DNA from: Winogradskyella immobilis
Lineage (GTDB): Bacteria > Bacteroidota > Bacteroidia > Flavobacteriales > Flavobacteriaceae
Assembly (NCBI RefSeq): GCF_021887715.1
Contig: NZ_JAIQXX010000006.1
Coordinates: 1-64,000 of the forward strand
Length of the DNA: 64,000 nt
Direction of reading: 5' to 3'
In this document: in pieces, positions 1-8,270 of the stretch
Layout: each line of letters starts with the position of its first letter
How positions within the stretch are numbered: position 1 is the first letter of the stretch
Translations under genes and position numbers: made by a program
The notes under the pieces: model-generated
What the model was told of the DNA's origin: nothing
Database searches by the model: none
Seen by the model: only the letters and a program-made list of their open reading frames with translations

Positions 1-373
1 TAACGATGTAAAAAAAATAAACCTGTACAGGTTTGATGGCTAACCAATGCTAATAGTCTCAAAAAGTGCTCGTTAAATTCACTTATTTTAACTATTAACA
101 CGATAAAACTAAAAAAAAAAAAAAATAGAATCAACAAAAAAACATAAGAAAAATCTGAATTTTTTATTTTTTAAAAAAATTACGGAAAAACCGTAATAAC
201 TTGCGAAATAAACTTTAAAATTTAACAATTTTATGTTTTGACAAGTGTTGTTAAAAATTATTTTATAGTTAATTTAATCTTTGTGTATTTTAATTTATTC
301 CATCTTGCATAGCCCTTAATATAGGAGAAGTCTCAAAATGTATTTTGTTTCAATTATCTAACAACACAGTGAT
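1..373. other. AT-rich intergenic region with palindromes, no gene seen
   Basis: No open reading frame of note lies here. Two inverted repeats are visible: a perfect 16-bp palindrome AAACCTGTACAGGTTT at 19-34, and a hairpin TTACGG-AAAAA-CCGTAA at 180-196. The rest is homopolymeric A/T. The preceding gene lies outside the window, so these could be a terminator or operator belonging to it. Confidence 0.5.
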
Positions 374-829
374 CTAACCCCTGAACTCTAGCTTCTGTTT
401 AAGTGCAATATTTCTCATTTCTAAAAGCGTTTTCATGTATTTGGTAAGAAATAACCAATTAACAAATTTGCCAATGATTCCGAATGGAGATTCAAAGCCA
501 AAACGGTCAATCATTAAAGTTTCACCTTCTTTCTCTTCAAAAATATGTTCGTGAAAAATAGACTTAAAAGGTCCTGAAACCATTTCATCGATAAAGTAGT
601 ATGGCGAATTAAACTTTGTGATTTTAGATGTTAATTGCTGCTTAACACCTAAATGTTTAGCCTCCCAAGTTACCCATTCATCCAACTCAATTAAACCCGA
701 TGTTTTTCCTGCAATGGCTTTTTCGCTAGAATGTTCTAAAGACTCTTGATGGAAATCAATACTGCGCGATAAATCAAAACACGATTTAATATCTGCTTTT
801 ATATAGGTTTTGAGTTCTACAAATGGCAT
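374..829 (-). CDS. SRPBCC-family (START-like) ligand-binding protein
   Basis: A 151-residue cytosolic protein without signal peptide or membrane segment. It has the layout of the SRPBCC/polyketide-cyclase superfamily: an N-terminal strand (VELKTYIKADIKSCFDLSR), a long middle section with repeated aromatic-rich strands, and a C-terminal helix (KTLLEMRNIALKQKLE) that would close the hydrophobic pocket. The ligand cannot be told from sequence. It is transcribed alone on the minus strand; the ATG at 829 is the only sensible start. Family assignment is by fold pattern, so moderately sure; enzymatic activity is not implied. Confidence 0.65.
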   Translation of the reverse strand: MPFVELKTYIKADIKSCFDLSRSIDFHQESLEHSSEKAIAGKTSGLIELDEWVTWEAKHLGVKQQLTSKITKFNSPYYFIDEMVSGPFKSIFHEHIFEEKEGETLMIDRFGFESPFGIIGKFVNWLFLTKYMKTLLEMRNIALKQKLEFRG

Positions 830-975
830 AAGCTTACTATTTTGAATAATATATTACAATATTCATTTAGTCGTAGAAAAACGTAGTTCTTAAAAACAAC
901 ACTTTTTAAAAAGATTGTCACACCGTTCCGATTCGCTATGACAAAAGGAAGTTTGTTAGGAATCATCTTCTATTA

Positions 976-1019
976 TCTAAAAGCGAAGCAATCTAAAGTC
1001 TAGCATCTACGAGCGTAGC
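976..1019. repeat. Degenerate heptad repeat tract A
   Basis: Immediately downstream of the ychF stop the sequence is built of 7-bp units in phase: TCTAAAA, GCGAAGC, (AA), TCTAAAG, TCTAGCA, TCTACGA, GCGTAGC. It belongs to the group of heptad tracts found at six other intergenic places in this window. Confidence 0.6.
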
Positions 1020-1022
1020 GAG

Positions 1023-2117
1023 TTACACATTAAACAAGAAATGCATTACATCTCCATCTTTAACGATATAGTTCTTGCCTTCTACACGCATTTTACCTGC
1101 TTCTTTTACTTTAGTTTCACTTCCGTAAGACACATAATCATTATAAGCAATAACTTCTGCACGGATGAACCCTTTTTCAAAATCAGTATGAATGACTCCT
1201 GCTGCTTGTGGCGCTGATGAACCAATAGTTACGGTCCAAGCTCTTACCTCTTTAACTCCTGCTGTAAAATACGTTTGTTGGTTTAAAAGCTTATAAGCCG
1301 AACGGATTAATTTCGCAGAACCTGGTTCGTCTAGACCAATATCTTCCAAAAAGAGCTGACGTTCTTCGTAATCTTCAAGCTCATTAATATCTGCTTCTGT
1401 ACCAACAGCTAAGACTAATACTTCTGCTTTTTCATCTTTAACAGCATCTCTAACTTTATCTACATAAGCATTACCTGTTGTGGCTGCACCTTCGTCTACA
1501 TTACAAACATACATTACTGGTTTGTCTGTTATAAACTGTGATGGTTTTACAAACTCAGCATAGTCATCCTCAGAAAATTCTAAAGCACGTACAGAAATAC
1601 CTGCTTCTAAGTTTTCTTTTATCTTAATAAGGATAGCTTCTTCTTTTTGCGCTTCTTTATTTCCTGTTTTTGCAGCACGCTTTACTTTATCTAGCTTTTT
1701 TTCAGTCGTTTCTAGGTCTTTAAGCTGAAGTTCCATATCAATGGTTTCTTTATCTCTAATAGGATCTACAGAACCATCAACATGTACAATATTATCATTA
1801 TCAAAACAACGCAATACGTGTAGAATGGCATCGGTTTCTCTAATATTTGCTAAAAACTGATTTCCTAGACCTTCTCCTTTGCTTGCACCTTTTACTAAAC
1901 CAGCAATATCAACAATTTCTACTGTGGCAGGCACTACCTTTTCTGGCACTACCAATTCTTCTAGCTTAGACAATCTTGGATCTGGCACGTTTACCACACC
2001 AATATTAGGTTCTATAGTACAAAACGGAAAGTTTGCACTTTGCGCTTTGGCATTAGATAAACAATTAAATAACGTTGATTTTCCTACGTTTGGTAATCCT
2101 ACAATTCCAGCTTTCAT
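1023..2117 (-). CDS. ychF: Redox-regulated ATPase YchF (Obg-family GTPase fold)
   Basis: YchF is a universally conserved P-loop NTPase of the TRAFAC/Obg group that prefers ATP and binds ribosomes. The protein starts MKAGIVGLPNVGKST, the typical family N-terminus with the P-loop at residues 7-15; an ATG 9 bases further upstream (2126) is possible but would add only MFL. The switch/G3 region reads DIAGLVKGASKGEGLGNQFL, and the C-terminus carries the TGS domain ending in GDVMHFLFNV. Length 364 is normal. A TACATTTG box on the minus strand at 2189-2182 probably drives it, with a GC hairpin repeat in the leader. Confidence 0.96.
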   Translation of the reverse strand: MKAGIVGLPNVGKSTLFNCLSNAKAQSANFPFCTIEPNIGVVNVPDPRLSKLEELVVPEKVVPATVEIVDIAGLVKGASKGEGLGNQFLANIRETDAILHVLRCFDNDNIVHVDGSVDPIRDKETIDMELQLKDLETTEKKLDKVKRAAKTGNKEAQKEEAILIKIKENLEAGISVRALEFSEDDYAEFVKPSQFITDKPVMYVCNVDEGAATTGNAYVDKVRDAVKDEKAEVLVLAVGTEADINELEDYEERQLFLEDIGLDEPGSAKLIRSAYKLLNQQTYFTAGVKEVRAWTVTIGSSAPQAAGVIHTDFEKGFIRAEVIAYNDYVSYGSETKVKEAGKMRVEGKNYIVKDGDVMHFLFNV

Positions 2118-2130
2118 CAAAAACAAGTTT

Positions 2131-2156
2131 TTTGATTCCCGTAAAAGCGGGAACCT
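2131..2156. repeat. GC-rich hairpin repeat in ychF leader
   Basis: The sequence TTCCCGTAAAAGCGGGAA forms a stem (TTCCCG/CGGGAA type) within an otherwise AT-rich leader between the ychF promoter box and start. It resembles the hairpin at 8233-8250 and is the sort of dispersed palindromic repeat common in Flavobacteriaceae. Confidence 0.5.
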
Positions 2157-2181
2157 CTTTTTTATTACAAATTTGCGAGTG

Positions 2182-2189
2182 CAAATGTA
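2182..2189 (-). promoter_or_regulatory. Probable -7 promoter box of ychF
   Basis: On the minus strand the sequence is TACATTTG, matching the Bacteroidota -7 consensus TAnnTTTG, about 65 bp before the ychF start. No clear TTG -33 element is seen at the expected distance, so confidence is modest. Confidence 0.4.
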
Positions 2190-2310
2190 GGTAATTAATA
2201 GAATAATTAAATTAAAAGTTTTGGATTGTATTTAATTGACAGTACAGTTACTGACCTTATATAACCCATCGGCTATTGATTTAAAATTATCGTTTTTTGG
2301 TATTCATAAT

Positions 2311-3336
2311 TTATTTACTGTTTAAATACCGCTCTAAATATTGTCTTAAATCTGCTGGTTTTATATCTATACTTAATATTTTCCCATTAGTATCAACTAA
2401 AAAGTTAGAAGGTAACTGTTGAATCCCTAATGATTTTATAGCTTCACTTTGAGAACCTTTTTCTGCAAAAGTGTTGGTCCAATAAAGATTGTCATCCTTA
2501 ATTGCTTTAATCCAAGATTCCTTTTTCAAATCAAATGAAACCCCATAAATTTCAAATCCTTTTTCTTTATAATCAGTATAAATTTCCACCAATTTTGGGT
2601 TATCTTCTCTACAGGGAGCACAATATGTAGCCCAAAACTCAATAAGCAAAATAGCCTTTTTTAAATCCTTCGTATTTATATACTTTCCTTTACTATCTGT
2701 GAGTTGAAAATCTTTCAGAATTGTTCCAACTTTTATATTTTTCAACTTTAATAAAGATGCTTTTATAGATTTAATTTCTTCACTCCTTTGAGTTGATATG
2801 TCAAGCTTATTAAACAGGTTATAGACCTGTTGATAACTAAATATAGGATCAGCTGCTATTTCTGATAATATTGTTCCACTGAATTGACTTTTTGGATTTT
2901 GAGTAATAATGGTGTCTAATTTTTCATAGAGTTTTACATTGAAATCTGAATCAGATTCAATTTGTTGAAAATAACTCTGTAAATCAGATAATATAAGAGC
3001 CGTTTTATTTCCCTTTATCGAATTGATAGCTACGGTCTTTTTGTTAATAGACACATTAACACTCATTTTGCTATTCTCTAGATATAAAACACTTTCAGAT
3101 GTAACCCCATTCTTTGTGTGAAGAAAAGATTCAATAGGATAACTAACTTTACCAATGAAAGAAAACGATTTGCTCATAACTAATGTGCTATCTGTTTTAT
3201 TTCCATAATTCAGATATATGTATCCAGAATAATCATTTGTAATCTTTCCCGTAATCTCGAAATTATCATTTTGACATAATCCATTAAAAAATGTAATGAT
3301 TATTGTGAGTGTTGTAAATAGTGTTTTTAATTTCAT
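2311..3336 (-). CDS. TlpA-like thioredoxin-fold protein (DUF4369 + AhpC/TSA-Redoxin)
   Basis: A 341-residue exported thiol-disulfide oxidoreductase. Residues 1-21 form a signal peptide ending near Cys21 (NGLCQ), which could be either a cleavage site or a lipobox. Residues about 25-120 match the DUF4369 beta domain common in Bacteroidota, a helical linker follows, and residues about 205-338 are a thioredoxin domain with the active site WATYCAPC (Cys239, Cys242) and the cis-Pro region GIQQLPSNFLVD. Such proteins reduce periplasmic cysteines or help cytochrome c maturation; the actual partner is unknown. It stands alone, about 50 bp downstream of the XRE regulator at 3388-3933, on the same strand, so co-transcription is possible. 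Confidence 0.88.
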   Translation of the reverse strand: MKLKTLFTTLTIIITFFNGLCQNDNFEITGKITNDYSGYIYLNYGNKTDSTLVMSKSFSFIGKVSYPIESFLHTKNGVTSESVLYLENSKMSVNVSINKKTVAINSIKGNKTALILSDLQSYFQQIESDSDFNVKLYEKLDTIITQNPKSQFSGTILSEIAADPIFSYQQVYNLFNKLDISTQRSEEIKSIKASLLKLKNIKVGTILKDFQLTDSKGKYINTKDLKKAILLIEFWATYCAPCREDNPKLVEIYTDYKEKGFEIYGVSFDLKKESWIKAIKDDNLYWTNTFAEKGSQSEAIKSLGIQQLPSNFLVDTNGKILSIDIKPADLRQYLERYLNSK

Positions 3337-3387
3337 GACTTTTTATTTTGACGTGTTATTCATTGATCGACTAACTATGTTACCTTT

Positions 3388-3933
3388 TTATCTTAGAAAT
3401 CGAAATGCAGGTTTATATTTAAATGATTTTTTATTGTAAATTCTAATTGTATTATAAATAGTTACTGCAATATTGAATACATAAAATACTGAAAGAGGTA
3501 TAAACATTGAAAACACTCCTGCTAGTATTAATAAATAATATAGAAGCAATAACAAACCATACGATATTTGAAAATTCAGAATAGCTTTTCCAAGCTTGTT
3601 AACACTTTTTAATTTATCTTTTTTTAATACCCACATTATCAGTGGAATAATTATTCCAAGTAAGGGGTAAAACAAAAATCCAAGCCCCGAAAGGCTCATT
3701 AAAATCAAATAATTTTGGTCTTCTTGTATCTTCCGACCTACTATTTCTTCGGGTGAAGTATCCAATGCTGCAGATAATCTTTTTAAAGTATCTCCTCTTG
3801 GAACAGTTTCATTATTTTCAATCCTCTGAATTGTTCTTATACTTAAACCAGATTCTTCCGCCAAATTTTCTTGTGATATTCCTTTTCTATCCCTTAAATC
3901 TTTTACATTTTGTGCCAGGCTGAAATTGGTCAT
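3388..3933 (-). CDS. XRE-family HTH regulator with membrane C-terminal domain
   Basis: 181 residues. Residues 8-62 are a Cro/C1-type helix-turn-helix (VKDLRDRKGISQENLAEESG then SIRTIQRIENNETVPRGDTL). From residue 74 the protein turns hydrophobic with three or four membrane spans (about 75-103, 121-141, 143-163), resembling a DUF4870-like domain, so it is a membrane-tethered regulator. Its HTH is clearly related to that of the protein at 4539-5210, and the two are probably paralogues. Upstream, at 4055-4071, is an AATCGTTT-G-AAACGATT palindrome that could be an operator. Target genes are unknown; the TlpA-like gene immediately downstream is the obvious candidate. Confidence 0.85.
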   Translation of the reverse strand: MTNFSLAQNVKDLRDRKGISQENLAEESGLSIRTIQRIENNETVPRGDTLKRLSAALDTSPEEIVGRKIQEDQNYLILMSLSGLGFLFYPLLGIIIPLIMWVLKKDKLKSVNKLGKAILNFQISYGLLLLLYYLLILAGVFSMFIPLSVFYVFNIAVTIYNTIRIYNKKSFKYKPAFRFLR

Positions 3934-4054
3934 TATTATATACTTTTTAATTTGAAGTAAAATTACATTTGTTTAATCATATTTGATAGCGTCTTTAACA
4001 TGTCATTCTTACGCATTTAGCATCAAATTCCTTTTTAAACAATTAAATGGCATG

Positions 4055-4071
4055 AATCGTTTGAAACGATT
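4055..4071. promoter_or_regulatory. Interrupted palindrome, possible operator of XRE gene
   Basis: AATCGTTT-G-AAACGATT is an 8+1+8 perfect inverted repeat about 120 bp upstream of the membrane-tethered XRE gene. Such dyads are typical HTH-dimer sites; binding is inferred only. Confidence 0.35.
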
Positions 4072-4416
4072 TACTACAATCGATTCAGAGACAAATTTAG
4101 TACTAGTAAGCGAAGTTAATTTTAATTCACACAAAAATCAATAGGTAAAACTATCTATATGTCCATAAAAATGATGAGCCAGTTGAGAACATCGTTATGT
4201 CCTTTGAAGTTACTTCTATGAATCCTATATGGATTTGATATGTAACTTGAGAAAAGTAATGTGGCGTTATTAAGTTTTTCTTTATAAACAAGCCTTGAGT
4301 CTACACTAATACAATATTTATTTTCTCTTAATTTAATCATTTCGTACTAGCAATAACTTAGTGATATAAATTCGTTTTAATGCCTATACCAAACTGTAAA
4401 TAAAATTACAGTTTAA

Positions 4417-4449
4417 AAACCTAGAAGTCAATACGTAACGTTACGTATT
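4417..4449. repeat. 22-bp direct repeat copy 1 overlapping a 20-bp palindrome
   Basis: Positions 4417-4438 are identical to 5332-5353 (22 of 22 bases, beginning AAACCTAGAAGTC). In this copy the repeat runs into the perfect palindrome AATACGTAACGTTACGTATT at 4430-4449. The two copies bracket the XRE gene at 4539-5210. Confidence 0.75.
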
Positions 4450-4538
4450 TTTCAATTATGTGAGTTCATTCTTTTTAATTTAATAAAAGGTGGTTTTAAT
4501 GACTTGTTAAATAGCTACAAAGTCAACTAATTCGTTTT

Positions 4539-5210
4539 TTAGAAACGTAAAGAGCTTAAAGAACGGTTTTGTTTTTTTGCTCGTAAGTCCATTATAATTG
4601 CAATAGCAAATACTACAGCAGCTGAAATTACCCCAATTCTGAGACGGTTATCTATATTGCCATTTACAGAAAAAGCAACAGCAAATGAAACTCCAAAATT
4701 GATAGCCCAAAACCTGTAATAATTACTAGGCAAAAACCGTAGTTTGTTTTTTAAATATTTTTTTAACTGGTTTAGTTTTTTCTTTAATAATTCATTACTA
4801 AATGAAGGTATTTTTTCAAGTTCTAGATATTCCAAATAACTTTCAATGGCTTCTAATTGTTCTGGGCTTAATTCCTTCTCTTTAAGCTCTGTTAAGGTGT
4901 TAATAAACCTTTCAAAGGTTTTAATTTCAGATTTCTTATTTGCTTTACTAAGCTGTTTTTTTAAAAAAATAATAGTGGCTTTAATATCTGCTGTTTCTGA
5001 AATCGTTTCGGATTCAGATAATTCACTTAATTGCACGTCTAGCGCATTTGCAATTCTTTTAATGGTTTCACCAGTAGGTTTAGATTCATTATTTTCAATT
5101 CTTTGTATGGTTCGTAAACCAACCTGCGATTCTTCCGCTAAATACTCTTGAGACATTCCTCTTAAAGCCCTTAATTCTTTTAATTTATTTGCCAATTTTT
5201 TTGTTTCCAT
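4539..5210 (-). CDS. XRE-family HTH regulator with helical linker and membrane C-terminus
   Basis: 223 residues. Residues 7-62 are a Cro/C1-type HTH (LKELRALRGMSQEYLAEESQ, then RTIQRIENNESKPTGETIKR) closely similar to the neighbouring regulator at 3388-3933. Residues about 75-145 are a charged, probably coiled-coil linker; residues about 163-210 hold two membrane segments. It is thus another membrane-anchored DNA-binding protein. The gene is flanked by a 22-bp direct repeat (4417-4438 and 5332-5353), with a 20-bp palindrome in the downstream copy. Autoregulation is plausible but inferred. The ligand or signal is unknown. Confidence 0.85.
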   Translation of the reverse strand: METKKLANKLKELRALRGMSQEYLAEESQVGLRTIQRIENNESKPTGETIKRIANALDVQLSELSESETISETADIKATIIFLKKQLSKANKKSEIKTFERFINTLTELKEKELSPEQLEAIESYLEYLELEKIPSFSNELLKKKLNQLKKYLKNKLRFLPSNYYRFWAINFGVSFAVAFSVNGNIDNRLRIGVISAAVVFAIAIIMDLRAKKQNRSLSSLRF

Positions 5211-5331
5211 ATTAAATGTAATTTTTGTTTCAGCAAATGTATTTTGAGTTTGCTATTAATGGTAACGCCATGTTTACGTCACCTTTACGCCAAGCTCATT
5301 ATAACAGGCGTTAAGCGAAGTTATAGCTTCT

Positions 5332-5353
5332 AAACCTAGAAGTCAATACGTAA
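5332..5353. repeat. 22-bp direct repeat copy 2
   Basis: Exact copy of 4417-4438, ending in ATACGTAA; here the following bases read GCGTATT, so only a shortened dyad remains. It lies upstream of the XRE gene start (5210), 915 bp from the first copy. Confidence 0.75.
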
Positions 5354-5422
5354 GCGTATTTATTTTTGCAACAAACAGTCTTTATTAATAATGGTCCCAA
5401 AACAGTAAACTTTAAAAAGCAT

Positions 5423-5455
5423 AAAAAAACCGAAGTGATGTCCTTCGGTTTTGTG
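5423..5455 (-). terminator. Rho-independent terminator of the ferredoxin gene
   Basis: The stem AACCGAAG/CTTCGGTT with A-run on one side and T-rich run on the other lies just downstream of the minus-strand ferredoxin stop; on the minus strand the stem is followed by TTTTTTT. Confidence 0.7.
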
Positions 5456-5474
5456 TTTTATATTTAAAGTAGTA

Positions 5475-5828
5475 TTAATCGTCTGGATGCATAAAACGCT
5501 GCTTACCTAACAACTCTTCTTCAGTTTCTACAACATCTTCATCTGGCACACAACAATCCACAGGGCAAACTGCAGCACATTGCGGCTCTTCATGGAAGCC
5601 CATGCATTCTGTACACTTGTCTGGTGCTATATAATAAAGTTCGTCACTAATAGGCTCTTGCGCTTCTTCCGCATCCACTTCTTTACCGTTTGGTAAAATA
5701 ATAGTACCCGTTAAGCTAGTGCCATCTTTATAACGCCAATCGTCAGCACCTTCATAGATTGCTGTATTTGGGCACTCTGGCTCACAAGCTCCACAGTTAA
5801 TACATTCGTCTGTTATTATAATTGCCAT
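5475..5828 (-). CDS. 2x[4Fe-4S] ferredoxin
   Basis: 117-residue electron carrier. The first cluster motif is C9-xx-C12-xx-C15-xxx-C19-P ([12 protein letters not shown]) and the second has Cys72, Cys75, Cys84 and Cys88, with an eight-residue insertion between the second and third cysteines, as in YfhL/Alvin-type ferredoxins. An additional CC pair follows at 92-93. A loop of about 40 residues between the motifs carries an acidic stretch. It is monocistronic, divergent from the acyl-CoA reductase gene at 5983, an arrangement I recall from other Flavobacteriaceae. The redox partner is not evident here. Confidence 0.93.
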   Translation of the reverse strand: MAIIITDECINCGACEPECPNTAIYEGADDWRYKDGTSLTGTIILPNGKEVDAEEAQEPISDELYYIAPDKCTECMGFHEEPQCAAVCPVDCCVPDEDVVETEEELLGKQRFMHPDD

Positions 5829-5929
5829 AGAATTTTATCTTTTAATCTAAAATTTACTTTTACAAAAGGTATTTTTATTGCTTATAAAATAATCAAAATC
5901 AAAACCTTTTCTTGCTCATTTGCTTTCCG

Positions 5930-5937
5930 TAAATTTG
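5930..5937 (+). promoter_or_regulatory. Probable -7 promoter box of the acyl-CoA reductase gene
   Basis: TAAATTTG matches the Bacteroidota TAnnTTTG consensus, 46 bp before the start at 5983. The -33 element is only a T-run. Confidence 0.45.
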
Positions 5938-5982
5938 CCACTGCAAAAATAATGTAAAAAGCATTAGATAACCAAGTGCAGA

Positions 5983-7044
5983 ATGGATATAAAACAAAGA
6001 ATTAACGTTTTTGTTAAGTTAGGTGATTTCCTTAGTCAGTTTACCACTTCTGGCATTGAAAAAAAAGACCATATCGAAGGAAATGAGATTTGTTTTGATG
6101 GCTTTAAACATCAAATAAAAATTGCCAAAGAACACAATTCTTGGTTTACAGAAAATAACATTTTTTTCGCTTTAGAATCTTGGTCTAATGCATTGAAAAA
6201 TAGTAATATTGAGCAGTGGTTAAATAAGTATCACTTTAATAATAAAATTGATGGTAAAACCGTAGTCATAATCATGGCAGGAAACATTCCTTTAGTTGGT
6301 TTTCATGATTTTTTATCCGTACTCATTTCTGGGCATAATGTATTGGTTAAACAATCTTCTAATGACAAACATTTACTTCCATTTTTGGCAAAATACATAG
6401 AACTTATTGAGCCTGAATTTAAAGGAAAAATACAATTTACTGAAGAGAAGCTAGAACACTTTGATGCGGTTATTGCAACAGGAAGTAATAATACAGCCCG
6501 TTATTTTGAATATTATTTTAAAGACAAACCGTCTATTATTAGAAAAAACAGAAATTCTGTTGCGATACTTACTGGCAAAGAAACTGATGCACAGCTAGAA
6601 GCGCTTTCTGAAGATGTTTTTAGATATTATGGATTGGGTTGTAGAAATGTTTCAAAATTGTTTGTGCCAAAAGGTTATGATTTTGATGCGTTTTTTAAAG
6701 CCATTTATAAATGGCACCCCATAATTAATGAAGCCAAATATGCCAATAACTACGATTATAACAAAGCGGTGTATTTAATGAGTGAATTCGATATGTTAGA
6801 AAATGGGTTTTTAATGCTAAAAGAAGATGAAAGCTTTGCGTCTCCTATAGCTACTCTATTCTACGAAACATACAATTCTAATGAAGACCTAAATAATCGT
6901 ATCGCCACAAAAACAGATGAGATTCAATGTATTGTCGCAGATGGCTTTAACAGTAATGAAGTTGCTTTTGGAAACACACAAAATCCTCAGTTGTGGGATT
7001 ATGCCGATAATGTAGACACTATTGAATTCTTGTTAAAAATATAG
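5983..7044 (+). CDS. LuxC-like acyl-CoA reductase
   Basis: 353 residues with the layout of the LuxC/acyl-CoA reductase family (aldehyde-dehydrogenase fold). Visible motifs are a nucleotide-binding region (IIMAGNIPLVGFHDFLSVL, about 96-114), the ATGSNNTARYF stretch (about 165-175) and the likely catalytic Cys220 in YYGLGCRNVSKL. LuxC reduces acyl-CoA or acyl-enzyme to fatty aldehyde, but no luxA/B/D/E are present, so bioluminescence is not implied. It precedes serC by about 120 bp in the same direction; a link to serine synthesis is not obvious. Shorter than LuxC proper (about 480), hence the substrate is uncertain. Confidence 0.85.
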   Translation: MDIKQRINVFVKLGDFLSQFTTSGIEKKDHIEGNEICFDGFKHQIKIAKEHNSWFTENNIFFALESWSNALKNSNIEQWLNKYHFNNKIDGKTVVIIMAGNIPLVGFHDFLSVLISGHNVLVKQSSNDKHLLPFLAKYIELIEPEFKGKIQFTEEKLEHFDAVIATGSNNTARYFEYYFKDKPSIIRKNRNSVAILTGKETDAQLEALSEDVFRYYGLGCRNVSKLFVPKGYDFDAFFKAIYKWHPIINEAKYANNYDYNKAVYLMSEFDMLENGFLMLKEDESFASPIATLFYETYNSNEDLNNRIATKTDEIQCIVADGFNSNEVAFGNTQNPQLWDYADNVDTIEFLLKI

Positions 7045-7163
7045 CTGAAAAATTATAGAATTTGTAACACAAAATAGAGATATAATTAACACCTTTGTAA
7101 CGATTTAAGTTTTAAAAAATTAGAACCTCACATGATGTGGTTCTGAAATAAATTCAAAATAAA

Positions 7164-8228
7164 ATGATCAAAAAACATAATTTTAGTGCTGGACCATGCA
7201 TATTACCACAATCGGTAATGCAAAAAGCTTCTGAAGCGGTATTAAATTTTGATAACGGCTTGTCCTTATTAGAAATATCTCATCGCAGTAAACCTTTTGT
7301 TGATGTTATGGAACAAGCACGTTCTTTAGCATTAGAGTTGTTAGGTTTACAAGGTAAAGGTTATAAAGCTTTATTTCTACAAGGTGGCGCAAGCACACAG
7401 TTTTTAATGGTAGCTTTAAACCTATTAGAAAAAAGAGCTGGTTATTTAAATACCGGAACATGGGCAGACAAATCTATTAAAGAGGCTAAAATTTATGATG
7501 ATATCTACGAAGTTGGATCTTCTAAAACAGCGAACTACAATTATATTCCAAAAGGATTTGATATCCCTGACGATTACGATTATTTTCACTGCACTTCTAA
7601 CAATACCATTTTTGGAACGCAAATGAAGCAGTTTCCTAAATCACCAATTCCTATGGTGTGCGATATGAGTAGCGATATTTTTTCGCGCCAGTTAGATTTT
7701 TCTCAGTTTGATTTAATTTATGCTGGAGCTCAAAAAAATATGGGACCTGCTGGTACAACTCTAGTTGTAATTAAAGAAGATATTCTAGGTAAAGTGTCTC
7801 GTAAAATTCCATCTATGATGGATTATAAAATACACATTAGTAAAGGCAGTATGTTTAATACGCCTCCTGTATTTCCTGTATACGTATCTATGCTTACATT
7901 ACAATGGTTAAAAGATCTTGGTGGTATTAAAGCTATTGAGGAAGAAAATGAAAAGAAAGCACGTTTAATGTATTCGGAAATTGACTTAAACCCTTTATTT
8001 AAAGGGTATGCCGTTAAGGAAGACCGTTCTAATATGAATGCCACGTTTACTTTAGAAAATGAAAATTTAAAAGAAACATTTGATGCCATGTGGAAAGAAG
8101 CTGGTATTAATGGATTAAATGGCCACAGAAGTGTTGGTGGTTATAGAGCTTCAATGTACAATGCTTTATCATTAGATAGCGTAAAAGCATTGGTTGAAGT
8201 CATGAGTGAACTAGAAAGTAAAGCGTAA
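7164..8228 (+). CDS. serC: Phosphoserine aminotransferase
   Basis: PLP-dependent class V aminotransferase that converts 3-phosphohydroxypyruvate and glutamate to phosphoserine (serine and pyridoxine synthesis, cytosolic). The N-terminus KHNFSAGPCILPQSV and the core LFLQGGASTQF are family hallmarks; the Schiff-base lysine is Lys191 in YAGAQKNMGPAG. Length 354 is normal. It is followed after 42 bp by the dehydrogenase gene for the preceding step, which together make the committed serine pathway; a hairpin repeat lies in the gap. Confidence 0.97.
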   Translation: MIKKHNFSAGPCILPQSVMQKASEAVLNFDNGLSLLEISHRSKPFVDVMEQARSLALELLGLQGKGYKALFLQGGASTQFLMVALNLLEKRAGYLNTGTWADKSIKEAKIYDDIYEVGSSKTANYNYIPKGFDIPDDYDYFHCTSNNTIFGTQMKQFPKSPIPMVCDMSSDIFSRQLDFSQFDLIYAGAQKNMGPAGTTLVVIKEDILGKVSRKIPSMMDYKIHISKGSMFNTPPVFPVYVSMLTLQWLKDLGGIKAIEEENEKKARLMYSEIDLNPLFKGYAVKEDRSNMNATFTLENENLKETFDAMWKEAGINGLNGHRSVGGYRASMYNALSLDSVKALVEVMSELESKA

Positions 8229-8232
8229 AACA

Positions 8233-8250
8233 GATTTCCGCTTGTGCGGA
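8233..8250. repeat. Short GC-richer hairpin between serC and serA
   Basis: The stem TTTCCGC-TTGT-GCGGAAA is a perfect dyad in the 42-bp intergenic gap. No T-run follows it, so it is more like a dispersed palindromic repeat or mRNA-stabilising stem than a terminator. Confidence 0.55.
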
Positions 8251-8270
8251 AATGAAAAACAAGTTTTTCA

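Larger units (their letters stand above)
3934..4538. other. 605-bp region with palindromes, no convincing gene
   Basis: Contains the interrupted palindrome AATCGTTT-G-AAACGATT (4055-4071), the perfect 20-bp palindrome AATACGTAACGTTACGTATT (4430-4449), and one copy of a 22-bp repeat (4417-4438). A 61-codon open frame on the minus strand (4155-4340) has no recognisable domain and is not called. Confidence 0.5.

Noticed and set aside
1-373. End of an rRNA operon
   Set aside because: The bases do not match the 3' end of 23S or a 5S gene that I can recognise.
1879-2190. Open frame of 103 codons on the plus strand inside ychF
   Set aside because: Antisense shadow of a well supported gene; no recognisable domain.
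4155-4340. 61-codon minus-strand frame in the 3934-4538 gap
   Set aside because: No domain, no promoter, no terminator and overlap with no conserved feature; the gap looks regulatory.
5983-7044. Bioluminescence (lux) system because of the LuxC-like gene
   Set aside because: No luxA, luxB, luxD or luxE nearby; family is broader than luminescence.
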